Below are positions 20,601-28,805 of a stretch of DNA of 64,000 nucleotides, piece by piece. Numbering within the stretch: position 1 is the first letter of the stretch; every line of letters starts with the position of its first letter. The DNA lies in the NCBI GenBank assembly GCA_003605115.1, contig QZKY01000012.1:35567-99566 (forward strand), given 5' to 3'. The notes below the pieces were generated by a model. That model was not told the origin of the DNA. It ran no database searches and saw only the letters and a list, made by a program, of their open reading frames with translations. Made by a program: the position numbers and the translations under genes. Origin of the DNA: Oxalobacter sp. (lineage in GTDB: Bacteria > Pseudomonadota > Gammaproteobacteria > Burkholderiales > Burkholderiaceae_D).

Positions 20601-20759
20601 ATTGTCATGGCGCACACCCTGGGTCTTGGCGTGATTGCTGAAGGCGTTGAAACTGCGGCTCAAAGAGATTTCCTGGCCGCAACCGGATGCGACTTCGCAC
20701 AAGGCTATCTTTTCTCTCCACCTGTCACCGGCGCGGAATTCGAAGCGATGTTGCAGTGA
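17625..20759 (+). CDS. MASE1-GAF-PAS-GGDEF-EAL cyclic-di-GMP signalling protein
   Basis: This 1044-residue membrane protein has a MASE1-type integral-membrane sensor with about eight helices (residues 15-300), a GAF-like domain (about 325-475), a PAS/PAC pair (about 490-610), GGDEF (about 620-785) and EAL (about 800-1040). The cyclase motif GGDEF is intact near residue 700 and is preceded by RASD, a match to the RxxD inhibitory I-site. The phosphodiesterase has EALLRW (about 826), EITEGLL and DDFGTGYSALSYL, so both catalytic halves look active. It therefore could make or degrade cyclic-di-GMP depending on input. The start is TTG, 8 nt after AAGGA. It is transcribed alone. Confidence 0.92.
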   Translation: MTPFNLSYRRNDIPRMVGVALAYAALAAISVSFVMIDGLHLLLCLPVGMALAALLIFGIRYWPCILVGAFLSGLVKGYPSQTSLVLGGLLTLQTVSGVWLLKSVDFDTHMSRARDFFFLFLLAGLLASGITALGASKLLLFTTDKALNIWLSNTLGVSFVAPLILIWRQPFWLPPIRKNLLGLLKKKRAPEFFILLACSLVAGQIVFLNLFSDVIGLFSLEYIAFIFVVWAALRFGRHGVLFILGILLTQAMLSVKLGTGYFGQEILNGSLLNFSLYCTELLVIGMLLACVMRERNTSIAIAAGSEARLRSLSRLYQMLSHISQGSLRLENDTELFPFACRALVTHGDMKMAWVGVAHAPGHLLDPVACYGEEASFLDHITVHHGDHSGIRGSAAIAFRQNRSVVINHLSQHPNRARAAYAAAYHYQATASFPVHRAGKPYAVISVYSDRENAFDDEVVTLLKEMAGDLSFVLDNFDREHQRRFAEQAVLNSEQRFRAFFSRSMIGMATCAPEGQWLEVNDALCLMLGYERDELVKLTWNQITHPDDAPASNALLNRALRGKIDEFELDPRYIRKDGQIVYAHLAVRCLRKEDGSINYIACLIQDVTESKKSADLIWKQANFDQLTGLINRNLFHDRLQHAIKKSNRTRVPLALVYVDLDRFKEVNDTLGHAIGDTALVEAARRIESCIRASDTLARLGGDEFVIIIAQCPDRAPVNQIAQKIIERLGEPFLLGQKNIFITASIGIAFYPDDAADMESLLSHADQAMYASKNQGRSRLNYFTRSMREASQTRQVMVNDLRKALGANQFQLYFQPIVELPSNRIVKAEALLRWHHPTCGMIAPSHFIPIAEETGMIFNIGDWVFREAAAWAQRWQRYNKHGVQVSINKSPMQFMVQGADPVQLINHLHALNLPGHSIAIEITEGLLMHSEPAVMEKLLRFRDAGIQVAIDDFGTGYSALSYLNKFDIDYLKIDQSFIQNVVSDPYDKALSEAIIVMAHTLGLGVIAEGVETAAQRDFLAATGCDFAQGYLFSPPVTGAEFEAMLQ

Positions 20760-21096
20760 TTCCGCACTATTCAGGTGCTTTAACCTCTCAAATAATTTTT
20801 CAGGGTTCAAGTCGTCTCGCCAAAATAGTGGCGCGAGCACTTACTTACTCGCGCATATTTTTCTAAAAATCTTCCCGATTCTTTCTCCAATCGCATGCAA
20901 GGTTCATCAGCCAGCAATTTGTCAGCATTCGTTCTCGCAAAATATTTAAATATTCCATGCGGCAATGTTTTTTCAGCGCAACTTTCTCTTCGTGTGTGCT
21001 ATTATTTTGTGCAGACAATTTCCCCTGTCGACGCACCTATTTTTTCGTAAGTACGGCAGCAAACCTACCCTTATCGCTTAATCCTGGAGAATCATC
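20760..21096 (+). other. Intergenic region with a terminator-like hairpin
   Basis: These 337 bases hold no gene I can support. A stem GCGCGAG / CTCGCGC (20831-20837 with 20848-20854, 10-nt loop) followed by ATATTTTTCT is a probable weak intrinsic terminator for the upstream GGDEF-EAL gene. The AT-rich stretch 20860-21000 probably carries the promoter for the following lipoprotein gene. Confidence 0.5.
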
Positions 21097-21747
21097 GTGC
21101 ACACTCACACTCGGGGCTGGTTAATACCAAGCCTATTTTTTATTCTGGCCATCACACTAAGTGCCTGCGGCAAAAGCAATAAAACAGAACTCAAGGAAAT
21201 TAAAATTGAGGATGAAGTCATTACCCAAACGCCCACCCCGGCCAAAGCAATCGTCGTTACGGAGTTTCTGGAGTCCAAGAAAAAGACAGTCTCCAAACTA
21301 TCTCAAGAATTTGCCAGCCATTTTCGAGGGGGCTTCACCATTGATAACGCCCAAACAAACAAAATTGGTCAACTCTCTGTCCCAACACTTAAGCACAATG
21401 GGCAATCGCTCTACGCTGATCATACGATCCCTGACAAGATCAGTGCCCAACATATGGCTGTTGCCACCGTTTTTGTGAAGTCTGGGGACGATTACGTCCG
21501 CATCGCCACCTCCGTAAAAAAAGAGGATGGTGGACGCGCGTTTGGCACGACTCTTGATCGCAGGCACCCTGGATACAAAAAGGTCTTGCTTGGAGAACCC
21601 TATAGTGGCACCGCCACCCTGTTTGGCATGATCTACATGACCGAATACTCGCCCATCAAAGATGCAGCGGGCAATCTTGTTGGGATACTTTTTGTCGGCA
21701 TGGATATCACGGCTGACCTCATTCCCCTGAAAGCACAGCTCCGCTAG
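21097..21747 (+). CDS. Lipoprotein with a Cache_3/Cache_2-type sensor domain
   Basis: This 216-residue protein has a lipoprotein signal (LSAC, Cys near 25) followed by a charged linker. From about residue 60 it has a single Cache domain like the extracellular parts of some chemoreceptors: TSVKKEDGGRAFGTTLDR, the GEPYSGTATLFGMIYMTEYSP strand and KDAAGNLVGILFVGMDIT. No transmembrane signalling, HAMP or methyl-accepting region follows, so it is a free ligand-binding lipoprotein. It starts with GTG after TGGAGA. It lies just behind the cyclic-di-GMP protein, with its own terminator, and could feed periplasmic information to that membrane sensor; that link is inference only. Confidence 0.8.
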   Translation: MHTHTRGWLIPSLFFILAITLSACGKSNKTELKEIKIEDEVITQTPTPAKAIVVTEFLESKKKTVSKLSQEFASHFRGGFTIDNAQTNKIGQLSVPTLKHNGQSLYADHTIPDKISAQHMAVATVFVKSGDDYVRIATSVKKEDGGRAFGTTLDRRHPGYKKVLLGEPYSGTATLFGMIYMTEYSPIKDAAGNLVGILFVGMDITADLIPLKAQLR

Positions 21748-21759
21748 TGTTTTAGACGG

Positions 21760-21800
21760 ACAGGCTCGCCTTTTGCAAAAAAGGCAGGCCTGTTTGTTTT
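21760..21800 (+). terminator. Intrinsic terminator after the Cache lipoprotein gene
   Basis: A stem ACAGGC..GCCTTTT / AAAAGGC..GCCTGT with a two-base internal mismatch, followed by TTTGTTTT, lies 12 nt after the stop codon. Confidence 0.8.
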
Positions 21801-21887
21801 GACGCTCAATCCTTGCCTACCTCCTGCACATCGCGATGCGCGTCGGACAGGCAAATCCGCTATGATGACAAAAATATTCCAAACATC

Positions 21888-22811
21888 ATGAGCGACCACT
21901 CTCACCACCACTGCGATCACCACCACCACGTTTCCGGTGCAACCAGCCGCGCGCTTGCGGTAGGCATCGTCCTGAACACCATCTTCGTGCTGGTGGAAAT
22001 TGGCTTTGGCATTTACTCAAATTCACTGTCGCTGCTTGCTGATGCGGGGCACAACTTCAGTGATGTGATCGGTTTGCTGGTCGCCTGGGGTGCATTGCTT
22101 CTCGGACGCCGTCTTCCAACACCCCGCTTCACCTTCGGCTGGCAAAGTGCCACGATACTGGCCGCACTCGCCAATGCGGTACTCCTGCTCATCGCCGTCG
22201 GCGGCATCGCATGGGAAGCAATCCGGCGATTCGCCAACCCAGCCGCTGTCGATGAAATGACCATCATCTGGGTTGCGCTCGTTGGCGTCGTCATTAACAC
22301 CGCCACCGCACTCATGCTGATGAAAAATCGCAAGCAGGATTTGAACATGCACGGCGCTTACCTGCACATGGTGGCAGACGCGGCTGTATCGGTTGGCGTG
22401 GTGCTAGCAGGATTGGGGATGATATGGACAGGCTGGCGCTGGCTCGACCCCGCCATCAGCCTCGTCATCGCCGTTGTCATTCTTGTCGGCACCTGGGGAC
22501 TCTTGAGCCAATCCTTGCGCTTGTTGCTACACGGCGTTCCCGATAGCATCGACCCCAATCAAGTACGCGACTATCTGGCTTGCCTACCCGAAGTCGGCGA
22601 AGTTCACGACTTGCACATCTGGGCCATGAGCACCACGGAGACAGCGCTCACTGCGCATTTAGTCGTCTGCCACGACCATCCTGGAAACGAATTTTTGGTG
22701 AGGGTCGCTGAAGATCTGGAACGAAATTTCGGCATCAGCCACGCGACTTTCCAGATTGAGCTCAGTGATAGCGATGTCATCTGCAAGTTTGCGCCGGATC
22801 ATGTGGTGTGA
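21888..22811 (+). CDS. Cation diffusion facilitator (zinc/cation efflux, CzcD/ZitB-like)
   Basis: This 307-residue CDF transporter exchanges cytoplasmic Zn2+ or similar cations for protons. It has a His-rich N-terminus (MSDHSHHHCDHHHHV), six transmembrane helices (about 20-215) with the metal site LLADAGHNFSDV in TM2 (about 47-58) and HMVADAAVSVGV in TM5, and a cytoplasmic C-terminal domain with EVHDLHIWAMSTTETALTAHLV. The start at 21888 is used rather than an upstream in-frame codon at 21813, because it begins right at the His-rich tail typical of the family. It has its own promoter region after the preceding terminator. Confidence 0.92.
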   Translation: MSDHSHHHCDHHHHVSGATSRALAVGIVLNTIFVLVEIGFGIYSNSLSLLADAGHNFSDVIGLLVAWGALLLGRRLPTPRFTFGWQSATILAALANAVLLLIAVGGIAWEAIRRFANPAAVDEMTIIWVALVGVVINTATALMLMKNRKQDLNMHGAYLHMVADAAVSVGVVLAGLGMIWTGWRWLDPAISLVIAVVILVGTWGLLSQSLRLLLHGVPDSIDPNQVRDYLACLPEVGEVHDLHIWAMSTTETALTAHLVVCHDHPGNEFLVRVAEDLERNFGISHATFQIELSDSDVICKFAPDHVV

Positions 22812-22905
22812 TGCATAAAATTTTCAGTAGCTTGAACATGCCGGGGGTGGTAACAGTATTTTTGATAAGCGCCCGGTTGTAAAAATCCGATAAGCCCTGT
22901 TTTTA

Positions 22906-24438
22906 TTAGTGCAAAAAACCTTTGCCGTATTTATATTCGGTAATCATATTCCGCTCCGTCACCACTTCCGGGGGACGTTTGAATGCCACCTCAGACGGAA
23001 GCTGAATCGGCGTCATGGCAACGCGCCATGCAATCCAATTCAATGCCGCCTCATCCGCATTTTGTTTGGCCGACACCACTCGTCCCACCTCGACAATCCG
23101 CGCGACATTTTGACGCAAATCCGCTCTTACATCATGATCGCTGGCAAAAACGAAATTTGAATACAACCCGGCAAACGGGAAAGTTTGCGCCGCGGTATGA
23201 AATACGTCCATCGATCCCGTCGTATTGAATGCCACGACGCCACCCGGCGCAAGCGCATTGCGTAGCGACATCAAGAAATCCTGCCCCAGCAACAATGTAC
23301 TGTAAGCGCGCCAATGCCAGGTCGTGTTCATGACGATCAAATCGTATTTTTCCTTACTGTGCTGTTTCAAATACTTGCGTCCATCCGTGATGTGAATCTT
23401 GACGCGCTTGTCGTTCAGCAGCGGCGCCACTTCGGCATGATGCTTGACCAGATCAAGATAATTCGGGTTGATCTCAACCACATCAATGCTTTCCACATGC
23501 GCAAAATGACGAATCACTTCGACCCATGATCCCCCGCTCAATCCAATAACGAGAATTTTCTTTGGCGTCGGATGCATCGCGGCCAACGCATACACGCGAA
23601 AAATACCGTTAATGTCATTCACCAAACTGGTGTTGATTTTGCCGTCGTAAAGATTTTCCCCATACACAATCGTGCTGCCATCTGTCATTTCGAGGGTGTG
23701 AATGGTGCCGTGACGACTCTCGTTGATGTAGCCGACTTTCATCTCCCGACCATGCTCGTTGGCGACCAATTCACGAATCAGCAAATGCTTGTCGGCCAGC
23801 GCCAGGCCTGCCAGCAAAACCCCTGCCGTGACCACCGCCAGCCATTTATGTTTTGTTCCGGTCGCGCTACGCGAGACAATCCCCCACACAAGCAATGCCG
23901 CCAAGGCGCAAATCGCCATCGCTTGCTGTAGTGTTACCAAATTCATCAACACAAACCCGACGAAGAGCGGACCGATGGTGGCGCCCGCCACATTCGCCGC
24001 GTAAACATTGGAAATTGACGCGCCCAAAGCGGCATCGCCGCGCATCGACCCAAGGTAATGCACGATGGGGAAGACGACCCCCTTGATGCCCGCAGACAAT
24101 GCAATGGCGACCAACAAATAAATTGCGTCGCCATAAGGATTCAGCGGTGCAACCGCGTAAATCGCCATCGCGATCACGTCGAATGCTGCCGACCAAATCA
24201 ACGATTGTCCGGCGACTTTCCAGAGAATACTGTCATTACCTTCGCTGCGATTGCATACCAGCTTCCCGACATGTGCACCAAGCGCGATGCCGAGCAAATA
24301 CGCAAAGAGTACATACGCAAACGATTGCGGGACGGTGTGATGGGTAAACGACACGAGTCGCGTCCAGATGATTTCCATGCCCAGGCTGAGCAAGCCCGAA
24401 GCGAATGCGAGGAGCAGCGCCTTGTTGCGATTAGACAT
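22906..24438 (-). CDS. Membrane protein with C-terminal spermidine-synthase-like domain
   Basis: This ~510-residue protein has an N-terminal block of six to seven transmembrane helices (about 5-225). A Rossmann domain like polyamine aminopropyltransferases follows (about 280-480), with KKILVIGLSGGSWVEVIRHF as the AdoMet-type binding loop and DVVEINPNYLDL. The catalytic aspartate of spermidine synthase (YDVIxxD) is replaced in YDLIVMNTTWHWRAYSTLL, so true aminopropyl transfer is unlikely. The start at 24438 overlaps the previous gene by 8 nt (ATGTCTAA). The pair matches the two halves of the usual single-chain fused MFS/spermidine synthase. Its function in polyamine metabolism is uncertain. 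Confidence 0.8.
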   Translation of the reverse strand: MSNRNKALLLAFASGLLSLGMEIIWTRLVSFTHHTVPQSFAYVLFAYLLGIALGAHVGKLVCNRSEGNDSILWKVAGQSLIWSAAFDVIAMAIYAVAPLNPYGDAIYLLVAIALSAGIKGVVFPIVHYLGSMRGDAALGASISNVYAANVAGATIGPLFVGFVLMNLVTLQQAMAICALAALLVWGIVSRSATGTKHKWLAVVTAGVLLAGLALADKHLLIRELVANEHGREMKVGYINESRHGTIHTLEMTDGSTIVYGENLYDGKINTSLVNDINGIFRVYALAAMHPTPKKILVIGLSGGSWVEVIRHFAHVESIDVVEINPNYLDLVKHHAEVAPLLNDKRVKIHITDGRKYLKQHSKEKYDLIVMNTTWHWRAYSTLLLGQDFLMSLRNALAPGGVVAFNTTGSMDVFHTAAQTFPFAGLYSNFVFASDHDVRADLRQNVARIVEVGRVVSAKQNADEAALNWIAWRVAMTPIQLPSEVAFKRPPEVVTERNMITEYKYGKGFLH

Positions 24439-25045
24439 AACGGCGCCCCTCCACATAGGCCAGAACGGCGACAATGAAGTTGCTGGCCGCGGCCATCCAG
24501 ATGACCTGATACAAATCAAAGTACATGAACAACACGAATGCCGTCGCGAAGCAGCCAATCGCTGCACCTAAAGTATTGCAGAAGTAGAGAATGCCGATGG
24601 CGTTACCGACACCGCTCGGTTTTTTCGCCAGCCACGCCGTGAGCATCGGCAGCGTACCGCCCATCAACACCGTCGCAGGAAGGATGCTGAAAAAATTGAG
24701 TACGGCAATTGTGAAGAGGCCAGAACTTGATCCGGTCTGGCCAATGAATTCAATAAAGTACGGACTGACGATGCCATAGCAACCAATGAACGCTTCAAAC
24801 AGGCAAAACAGCAACAGCGATTTCTCGAAATAGCGATCCGCGATGCGCCCGCCCAGGTAGCCGCCGCATCCTAATCCCAGCATGAAAGCCGAAACCACCA
24901 CCGTGATGGATTCAATGTCAACCCCGAAATTGGCAAACAGCAAGCGCTGCCAGGCAATTTGATAAATCAGTCCGGCCGCACCAGACAAAAAAAATGCCGC
25001 CGCAATTGTCGGAGGCAATACCACTTTTGATGCTGTGTTCTTCAT
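24431..25045 (-). CDS. Membrane protein, N-terminal half of a fused MFS/spermidine-synthase-like system
   Basis: This ~204-residue hydrophobic protein has six predicted transmembrane helices and the family motif FLSGAAGLIYQIAWQRLLFANFG near its start. It also carries GLGCGGYLGGRIADR (about residue 60) and FCNTLGAAIGCFATAFV. These repeat the corresponding motifs of the next gene (EIIWTRLVSFT, GIALGAHVGK, NVYAANVAGATIGPLFVGFV), so the two genes encode an internally duplicated membrane module split into two chains. The start at 25045 (ATG, AGGGA 6 nt upstream) is preferred to a TTG at 25084. The 8-nt overlap with the downstream gene implies coupling. Confidence 0.75.
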   Translation of the reverse strand: MKNTASKVVLPPTIAAAFFLSGAAGLIYQIAWQRLLFANFGVDIESITVVVSAFMLGLGCGGYLGGRIADRYFEKSLLLFCLFEAFIGCYGIVSPYFIEFIGQTGSSSGLFTIAVLNFFSILPATVLMGGTLPMLTAWLAKKPSGVGNAIGILYFCNTLGAAIGCFATAFVLFMYFDLYQVIWMAAASNFIVAVLAYVEGRRYV

Positions 25046-25178
25046 CAACTGTCCCTGCTGCGTTTGATGCGCACGCGATGCCAAAATGAGAAGTATGCGC
25101 TATGGCCTATTTACCGTCAATTTCCCGCAAACACTTTGGAGACAAATCCCGCCATTTTCTGCGAAAATGTTGGTTGCC

Positions 25179-26099
25179 ATGCTTTCCCCCTCGCTCACCC
25201 GCCCCCCGCTGCCCACCCAAAACGGTGTCAGTGCCAGTTGTGTCGCCCTTCCGGCAGGCGTCTGGCGCACGCTTGCGGAGTATCTGGCTTCCCGTTTTGT
25301 CCGCATCCCACTGGAAGAATGGCAGGCACGCATGGGGCGTGGTGATGTTTTGGACGCCAGCGGCAACCCGCTTTCGCCCGATTGCCCCTACCAGCCACAC
25401 CGCAAAATTTATTACTACCGCAGCCTGCCGCCGGAAATTCCCATTCCGTTTCAAGAAACTGTGATTTATCAAGACGCGTGGATTGTGGTGGCGGACAAGC
25501 CGCATTTCTTGCCAGTGGTGCCTTCCGGCCGCTATTTGCAAGAAACGCTGCTGGTGCGTCTCAAACGCAAACTGGCTATCGACACCTTGTCGCCCATGCA
25601 CCGCATTGATCAGGATACCGCAGGGCTGGTGCTTTTTACCATTCAACCGAAAACACGCAACGCCTACCAAGCGATGTTCCGCCAGCGCGCCGTCGAAAAA
25701 CACTACGAAGCCATTGCCCCTTACCGCAGCGGCATTACCTTGCCAGCAATCGTCCGCAACCGACTGGCTGAAGCCGCCACATTCATGCAAATGCACATTA
25801 CCGAAGGCGAACCGAACGCCGAAACCCGTGTTGCACTGCGTGAAACCCAGGGAACACTGGCGCGCTATGCGCTACAACCCATCACCGGTCAGCGGCATCA
25901 ATTGCGCGTCCACATGGCATCGCTCGATCTGCCCATCGTCAATGACCGTATTTATCCGGTTCTCTATCCTGAACTGCCGCTCGGTGAAGCGCCTGATTTC
26001 GATCAACCCCTGAAGTTGCTCGCCAAATCGATTGCTTTCACCGACCCGGTCACGGGTGAACACCGCACATTTGAAAGCCAACGATGTCTGCAATTCTAG
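25179..26099 (+). CDS. RluA-family pseudouridine synthase
   Basis: This ~306-residue pseudouridine synthase isomerises uridine in rRNA or tRNA. The catalytic motif HRIDQDTAGLVLF (Asp about residue 143) is intact, with VADKPHFLPVVPSG before it and the TGQRHQLRVHMASL motif near residue 240. Which RNA site it modifies cannot be told; it resembles the RluA/TruC-type group acting on 23S rRNA or tRNA. The frame is open upstream to 25086 and ATG codons occur at 25086, 25167 and 25179. I take 25179 because the earlier starts would leave no promoter space from the divergent gene. The end overlaps the next gene by 16 nt. Confidence 0.88.
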   Translation: MLSPSLTRPPLPTQNGVSASCVALPAGVWRTLAEYLASRFVRIPLEEWQARMGRGDVLDASGNPLSPDCPYQPHRKIYYYRSLPPEIPIPFQETVIYQDAWIVVADKPHFLPVVPSGRYLQETLLVRLKRKLAIDTLSPMHRIDQDTAGLVLFTIQPKTRNAYQAMFRQRAVEKHYEAIAPYRSGITLPAIVRNRLAEAATFMQMHITEGEPNAETRVALRETQGTLARYALQPITGQRHQLRVHMASLDLPIVNDRIYPVLYPELPLGEAPDFDQPLKLLAKSIAFTDPVTGEHRTFESQRCLQF

Positions 26100-26851
26100 A
26101 TTCACACCCCTCGCTACCCCAGTTACCTGAGGCAACCATCACGGAAGAAAACGGCGTGCGTTTTCTGCATCTGGGAACATCTTGGATACAAGGCGCGATG
26201 CGCCTCGACAAGCCAGACGCCATCGCTCTCGAATACGTACAGCAAATGATGGTCTGGATGCTATTCGAAGAAAACCCGAAGCGAATCGTGCAACTGGGGC
26301 TCGGTTCCGGTGCACTTACCAAATTCTGTCATCGGCATTTTCCTGAAGTGCCAGTGACCGCCGTTGAACTCAACCCCACTGTCATCGCCACCTGTCGTCG
26401 CGATTTCTTTTTGCCGCCAAACAATGAGCACCTGCAAGTCGTTCAGATGGATGCGATGGATTTCATCACCGACCCGAAAAACCACAACACGGTCGATATC
26501 CTGCAAGTGGATTTATACGATGAGTTTGCACAAGGACCCGTGTTCGATTCACCGGAATTCTATGCCGCCTGCGCAAATTGCCTGACATCGCACGGCATCA
26601 TGACGACGAACATTTTCGGCACCGATGAAAGCTATGAGAAAAATCTTTATGGCATGCTCATGGCGTTCGACGCTGCGGCTTGGTTGCCACGCGTGGATGA
26701 CGAAAACATGATTGCGATTGGTTTCAAGCAATCGCCATCGGTTGATTTTGCCATTCTCAATCAGCGTGCCAACGCCATCTGGGAGCAAACAGGTTTACCG
26801 ACACGCACCTGGATCAGCGGTTTGCAAGAATGGATGCGCAGCACGCAATAG
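26084..26851 (+). CDS. Spermidine-synthase-like (SpeE-fold) protein
   Basis: This 255-residue Rossmann-fold protein is related to spermidine/spermine synthases. PKRIVQLGLGSGALTKFCH (about 65) is the nucleotide loop and VTAVELNPTVIATCRRDF the acidic ribose-binding loop. DILQVDLYDEFAQGP (about 140) occupies the place of the catalytic motif and retains Asp residues, unlike the membrane paralogue at 22906. Substrate is not predictable; many such proteins annotated SpeE lack proven activity. It overlaps the pseudouridine synthase gene by 16 nt and is convergent with cysK, 3 nt away. Confidence 0.8.
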   Translation: MSAILDSHPSLPQLPEATITEENGVRFLHLGTSWIQGAMRLDKPDAIALEYVQQMMVWMLFEENPKRIVQLGLGSGALTKFCHRHFPEVPVTAVELNPTVIATCRRDFFLPPNNEHLQVVQMDAMDFITDPKNHNTVDILQVDLYDEFAQGPVFDSPEFYAACANCLTSHGIMTTNIFGTDESYEKNLYGMLMAFDAAAWLPRVDDENMIAIGFKQSPSVDFAILNQRANAIWEQTGLPTRTWISGLQEWMRSTQ

Positions 26852-26854
26852 ACA

Positions 26855-27814
26855 TCACGCCGTCGCGCTTTCAAACAACTCCGAGCTGAGATAACGCTCA
26901 CCCGAATCCGGCAGGATCGCCACTATCGTTTTACCTGCATTCTCCGCGCGATTTGCCAAGCGTACCGCCACAGCCGCTGCCGCACCGCCGGAAATGCCTG
27001 AGATGATGCCTTCTTCACGCGTCAGGCGGCGGGCGTATTCCATGGCTTCTTCATCACGAACCGTTTCGACACCATCGAGCACGGACATATCCAGCACATC
27101 CGGCACAAAGCCTGCGCCAATACCCTGTATCTTGTGCGGCCCCGGCTTCAACTCATCGCCCGCGCGCGTTTGCGTCAAAATCGGGCTCCCCGCCGGCTCG
27201 ACGGCAATGGTTTGAATGGCGTGTGGACTGACGCGTTTCAAGTAGCGTGTCGTTCCAGTAATCGTGCCGCCCGTACCTACGCCCGCGACAAAAATATTCA
27301 CACTACCGCCAGTCGCTTGCCAGATTTCAGGGCCCGTCGTTGATTCATGAATTGCAGGATTAGAGGGGTTTTTGAATTGTTGCAGCATCACGTAGCGATG
27401 GGGTTCGGCGGCCAACATCTCTTCGGCCTTGGCAATCGCACCGCGCATACCGAGCTTGCCTTCCGTTAAAACCAGTTTCGCGCCATAAGCCACCAACAGC
27501 TTGCGACGTTCGATACTCATCGTTTCCGGCATCGTCAAGGTCAGCGGAATCCCGCGCGACGCCGCCACATAGGCCAGCGCAATCCCGGTATTCCCGCTCG
27601 TTGGCTCAATCAATTCCTTCCCTGCACTGAGCACGCCACGTTTCTCCGCGTCCCAAATCATTGCTGCACCCACACGATCTTTCACGGAATAGGCGGGGTT
27701 GCGACCTTCAACTTTGACCAGCACAGTCGCCTTGGTTTCTCCCACAATACGATTCAAGCGGATTAACGGCGTTCCGCCGACAGAACGCGAATTGTCCTCA
27801 AACCATTTTGGCAT
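26855..27814 (-). CDS. cysK: Cysteine synthase A (O-acetylserine sulfhydrylase)
   Basis: This 319-residue PLP enzyme makes cysteine from O-acetylserine and sulfide. The PLP lysine lies in [13 protein letters not shown] (about residue 42). The phosphate loop [10 protein letters not shown], the substrate loop [15 protein letters not shown] and [11 protein letters not shown] are close to E. coli CysK, including [14 protein letters not shown], so CysK fits better than CysM. The start at 27814 has GGGGAGG close upstream; an in-frame codon at 27853 lacks one. It lies 96 nt downstream of the rhodanese-fold gene on the same strand, a plausible sulphur-metabolism pairing. Confidence 0.95.
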   Translation of the reverse strand: MPKWFEDNSRSVGGTPLIRLNRIVGETKATVLVKVEGRNPAYSVKDRVGAAMIWDAEKRGVLSAGKELIEPTSGNTGIALAYVAASRGIPLTLTMPETMSIERRKLLVAYGAKLVLTEGKLGMRGAIAKAEEMLAAEPHRYVMLQQFKNPSNPAIHESTTGPEIWQATGGSVNIFVAGVGTGGTITGTTRYLKRVSPHAIQTIAVEPAGSPILTQTRAGDELKPGPHKIQGIGAGFVPDVLDMSVLDGVETVRDEEAMEYARRLTREEGIISGISGGAAAAVAVRLANRAENAGKTIVAILPDSGERYLSSELFESATA

Positions 27815-27910
27815 GGCCTCCCCCTCTGAAAATATTGTTTTTGGCGATGACATATGCCACGCCTAATAACACGCGCACAAGATGGTGTAAGAATAACAGG
27901 GAATACGGAA

Positions 27911-28390
27911 TCAGTCTTGTATCCACGGCAGCTTGCTGTAGCGCCAGCCGTTATACGTTCCGCGTTGTTGGTGATTATCGAGTTCGCCTTCGAACCCTTC
28001 CAGCACACTGAAGGCGTTTTCATACCCGGCTTTTGCTAGCGCTTCCGTTGCCTCAGTAGAGCGGCCACCGCTACGAGAAAGCAAAAGCACAACCGCCTCC
28101 TTCGGTGCAATGCCCTTAATTTGCTGCAAGAACTTTGGGTTAATAGCCATGTTCGAACCAGCGCGCCAAGGAACATGCTGCGTGTCTGGCACGCGTCCTA
28201 CATACTTACGCTCTTCGCTTGTACGTACATCTATCAACGCAGCGAGCCCGGATCGAAACAAAGACCAGGCTTCCGATGGATAAACCAGCCCGGCAAAATT
28301 CACGTCGAAAAGCTGCGCACGCTGACGCGCGCGATCCAGCAGCGCTTTGCCCATTTCCTCGATTTCTCTTCGGTTAGCGTCGCCGGACAC
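27911..28390 (-). CDS. Rhodanese-fold protein with Ser in place of the catalytic Cys
   Basis: This ~159-residue protein has a rhodanese domain at about residues 35-140: LAALIDVRTSEERKYVGRVPDTQHVPW is the CH2A-type motif and LLLSRSGGRSTEATEALAKAGYENAFSVLEGFEG the active-site loop and C-terminal half. The loop reads SRSGGRS where active sulfurtransferases have CRSGxRS, so the persulfide-forming cysteine (residue 105 here, codon TCT at 28078-28076) is missing. The GTG start at 28390 is preceded by AAGGAG at 6 nt, better than a TTG at 28441. It is probably a binding or regulatory rhodanese, or an inactivated one. Confidence 0.85.
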   Translation of the reverse strand: MSGDANRREIEEMGKALLDRARQRAQLFDVNFAGLVYPSEAWSLFRSGLAALIDVRTSEERKYVGRVPDTQHVPWRAGSNMAINPKFLQQIKGIAPKEAVVLLLSRSGGRSTEATEALAKAGYENAFSVLEGFEGELDNHQQRGTYNGWRYSKLPWIQD

Positions 28391-28805
28391 AACGAACTCC
28401 TTTTGCCTTTTATTTACCGCGTGGGTCTTATTATTAAGCAAAACAAAAAATTAGCAAACCACTTCCGGCAGAAACGGCGCATGTTTGTAAAAAAAAGGTG
28501 TCCGCAAAACATGAACCGTCGCTCTGGAAGGGATCCATGCAAATCAGACAGTGATAGCTCGACTATAATTTTTCCTTTTCGGAAATTGTTTTCTGATAGA
28601 ACTGAAAACATTGCCATTGATCATACAAATTTGACTTGGCGACGCATTCCCAGACGCACCAAGCACCGGAATTCAATTTCACTTTCTTTTTTAGAAAAGT
28701 TCACTCTTTTTCCTTAGCGCAAAGGCTTCAAGACTGCGATGGCGTAGAATCACCCCAGATGCTGGAAATGGTGTATCGGTTTGCAACTTCCCTTCCAATG
28801 CTGCC
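28391..28805. other. Divergent intergenic region, no gene seen
   Basis: These 415 bases lie between the rhodanese-fold gene (-) and a DUF2279 gene (+). They are AT-rich from 28440 to 28720 and likely contain both promoters. No ORF with a credible start or family likeness, no strong hairpin and no repeat was found. Confidence 0.5.
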
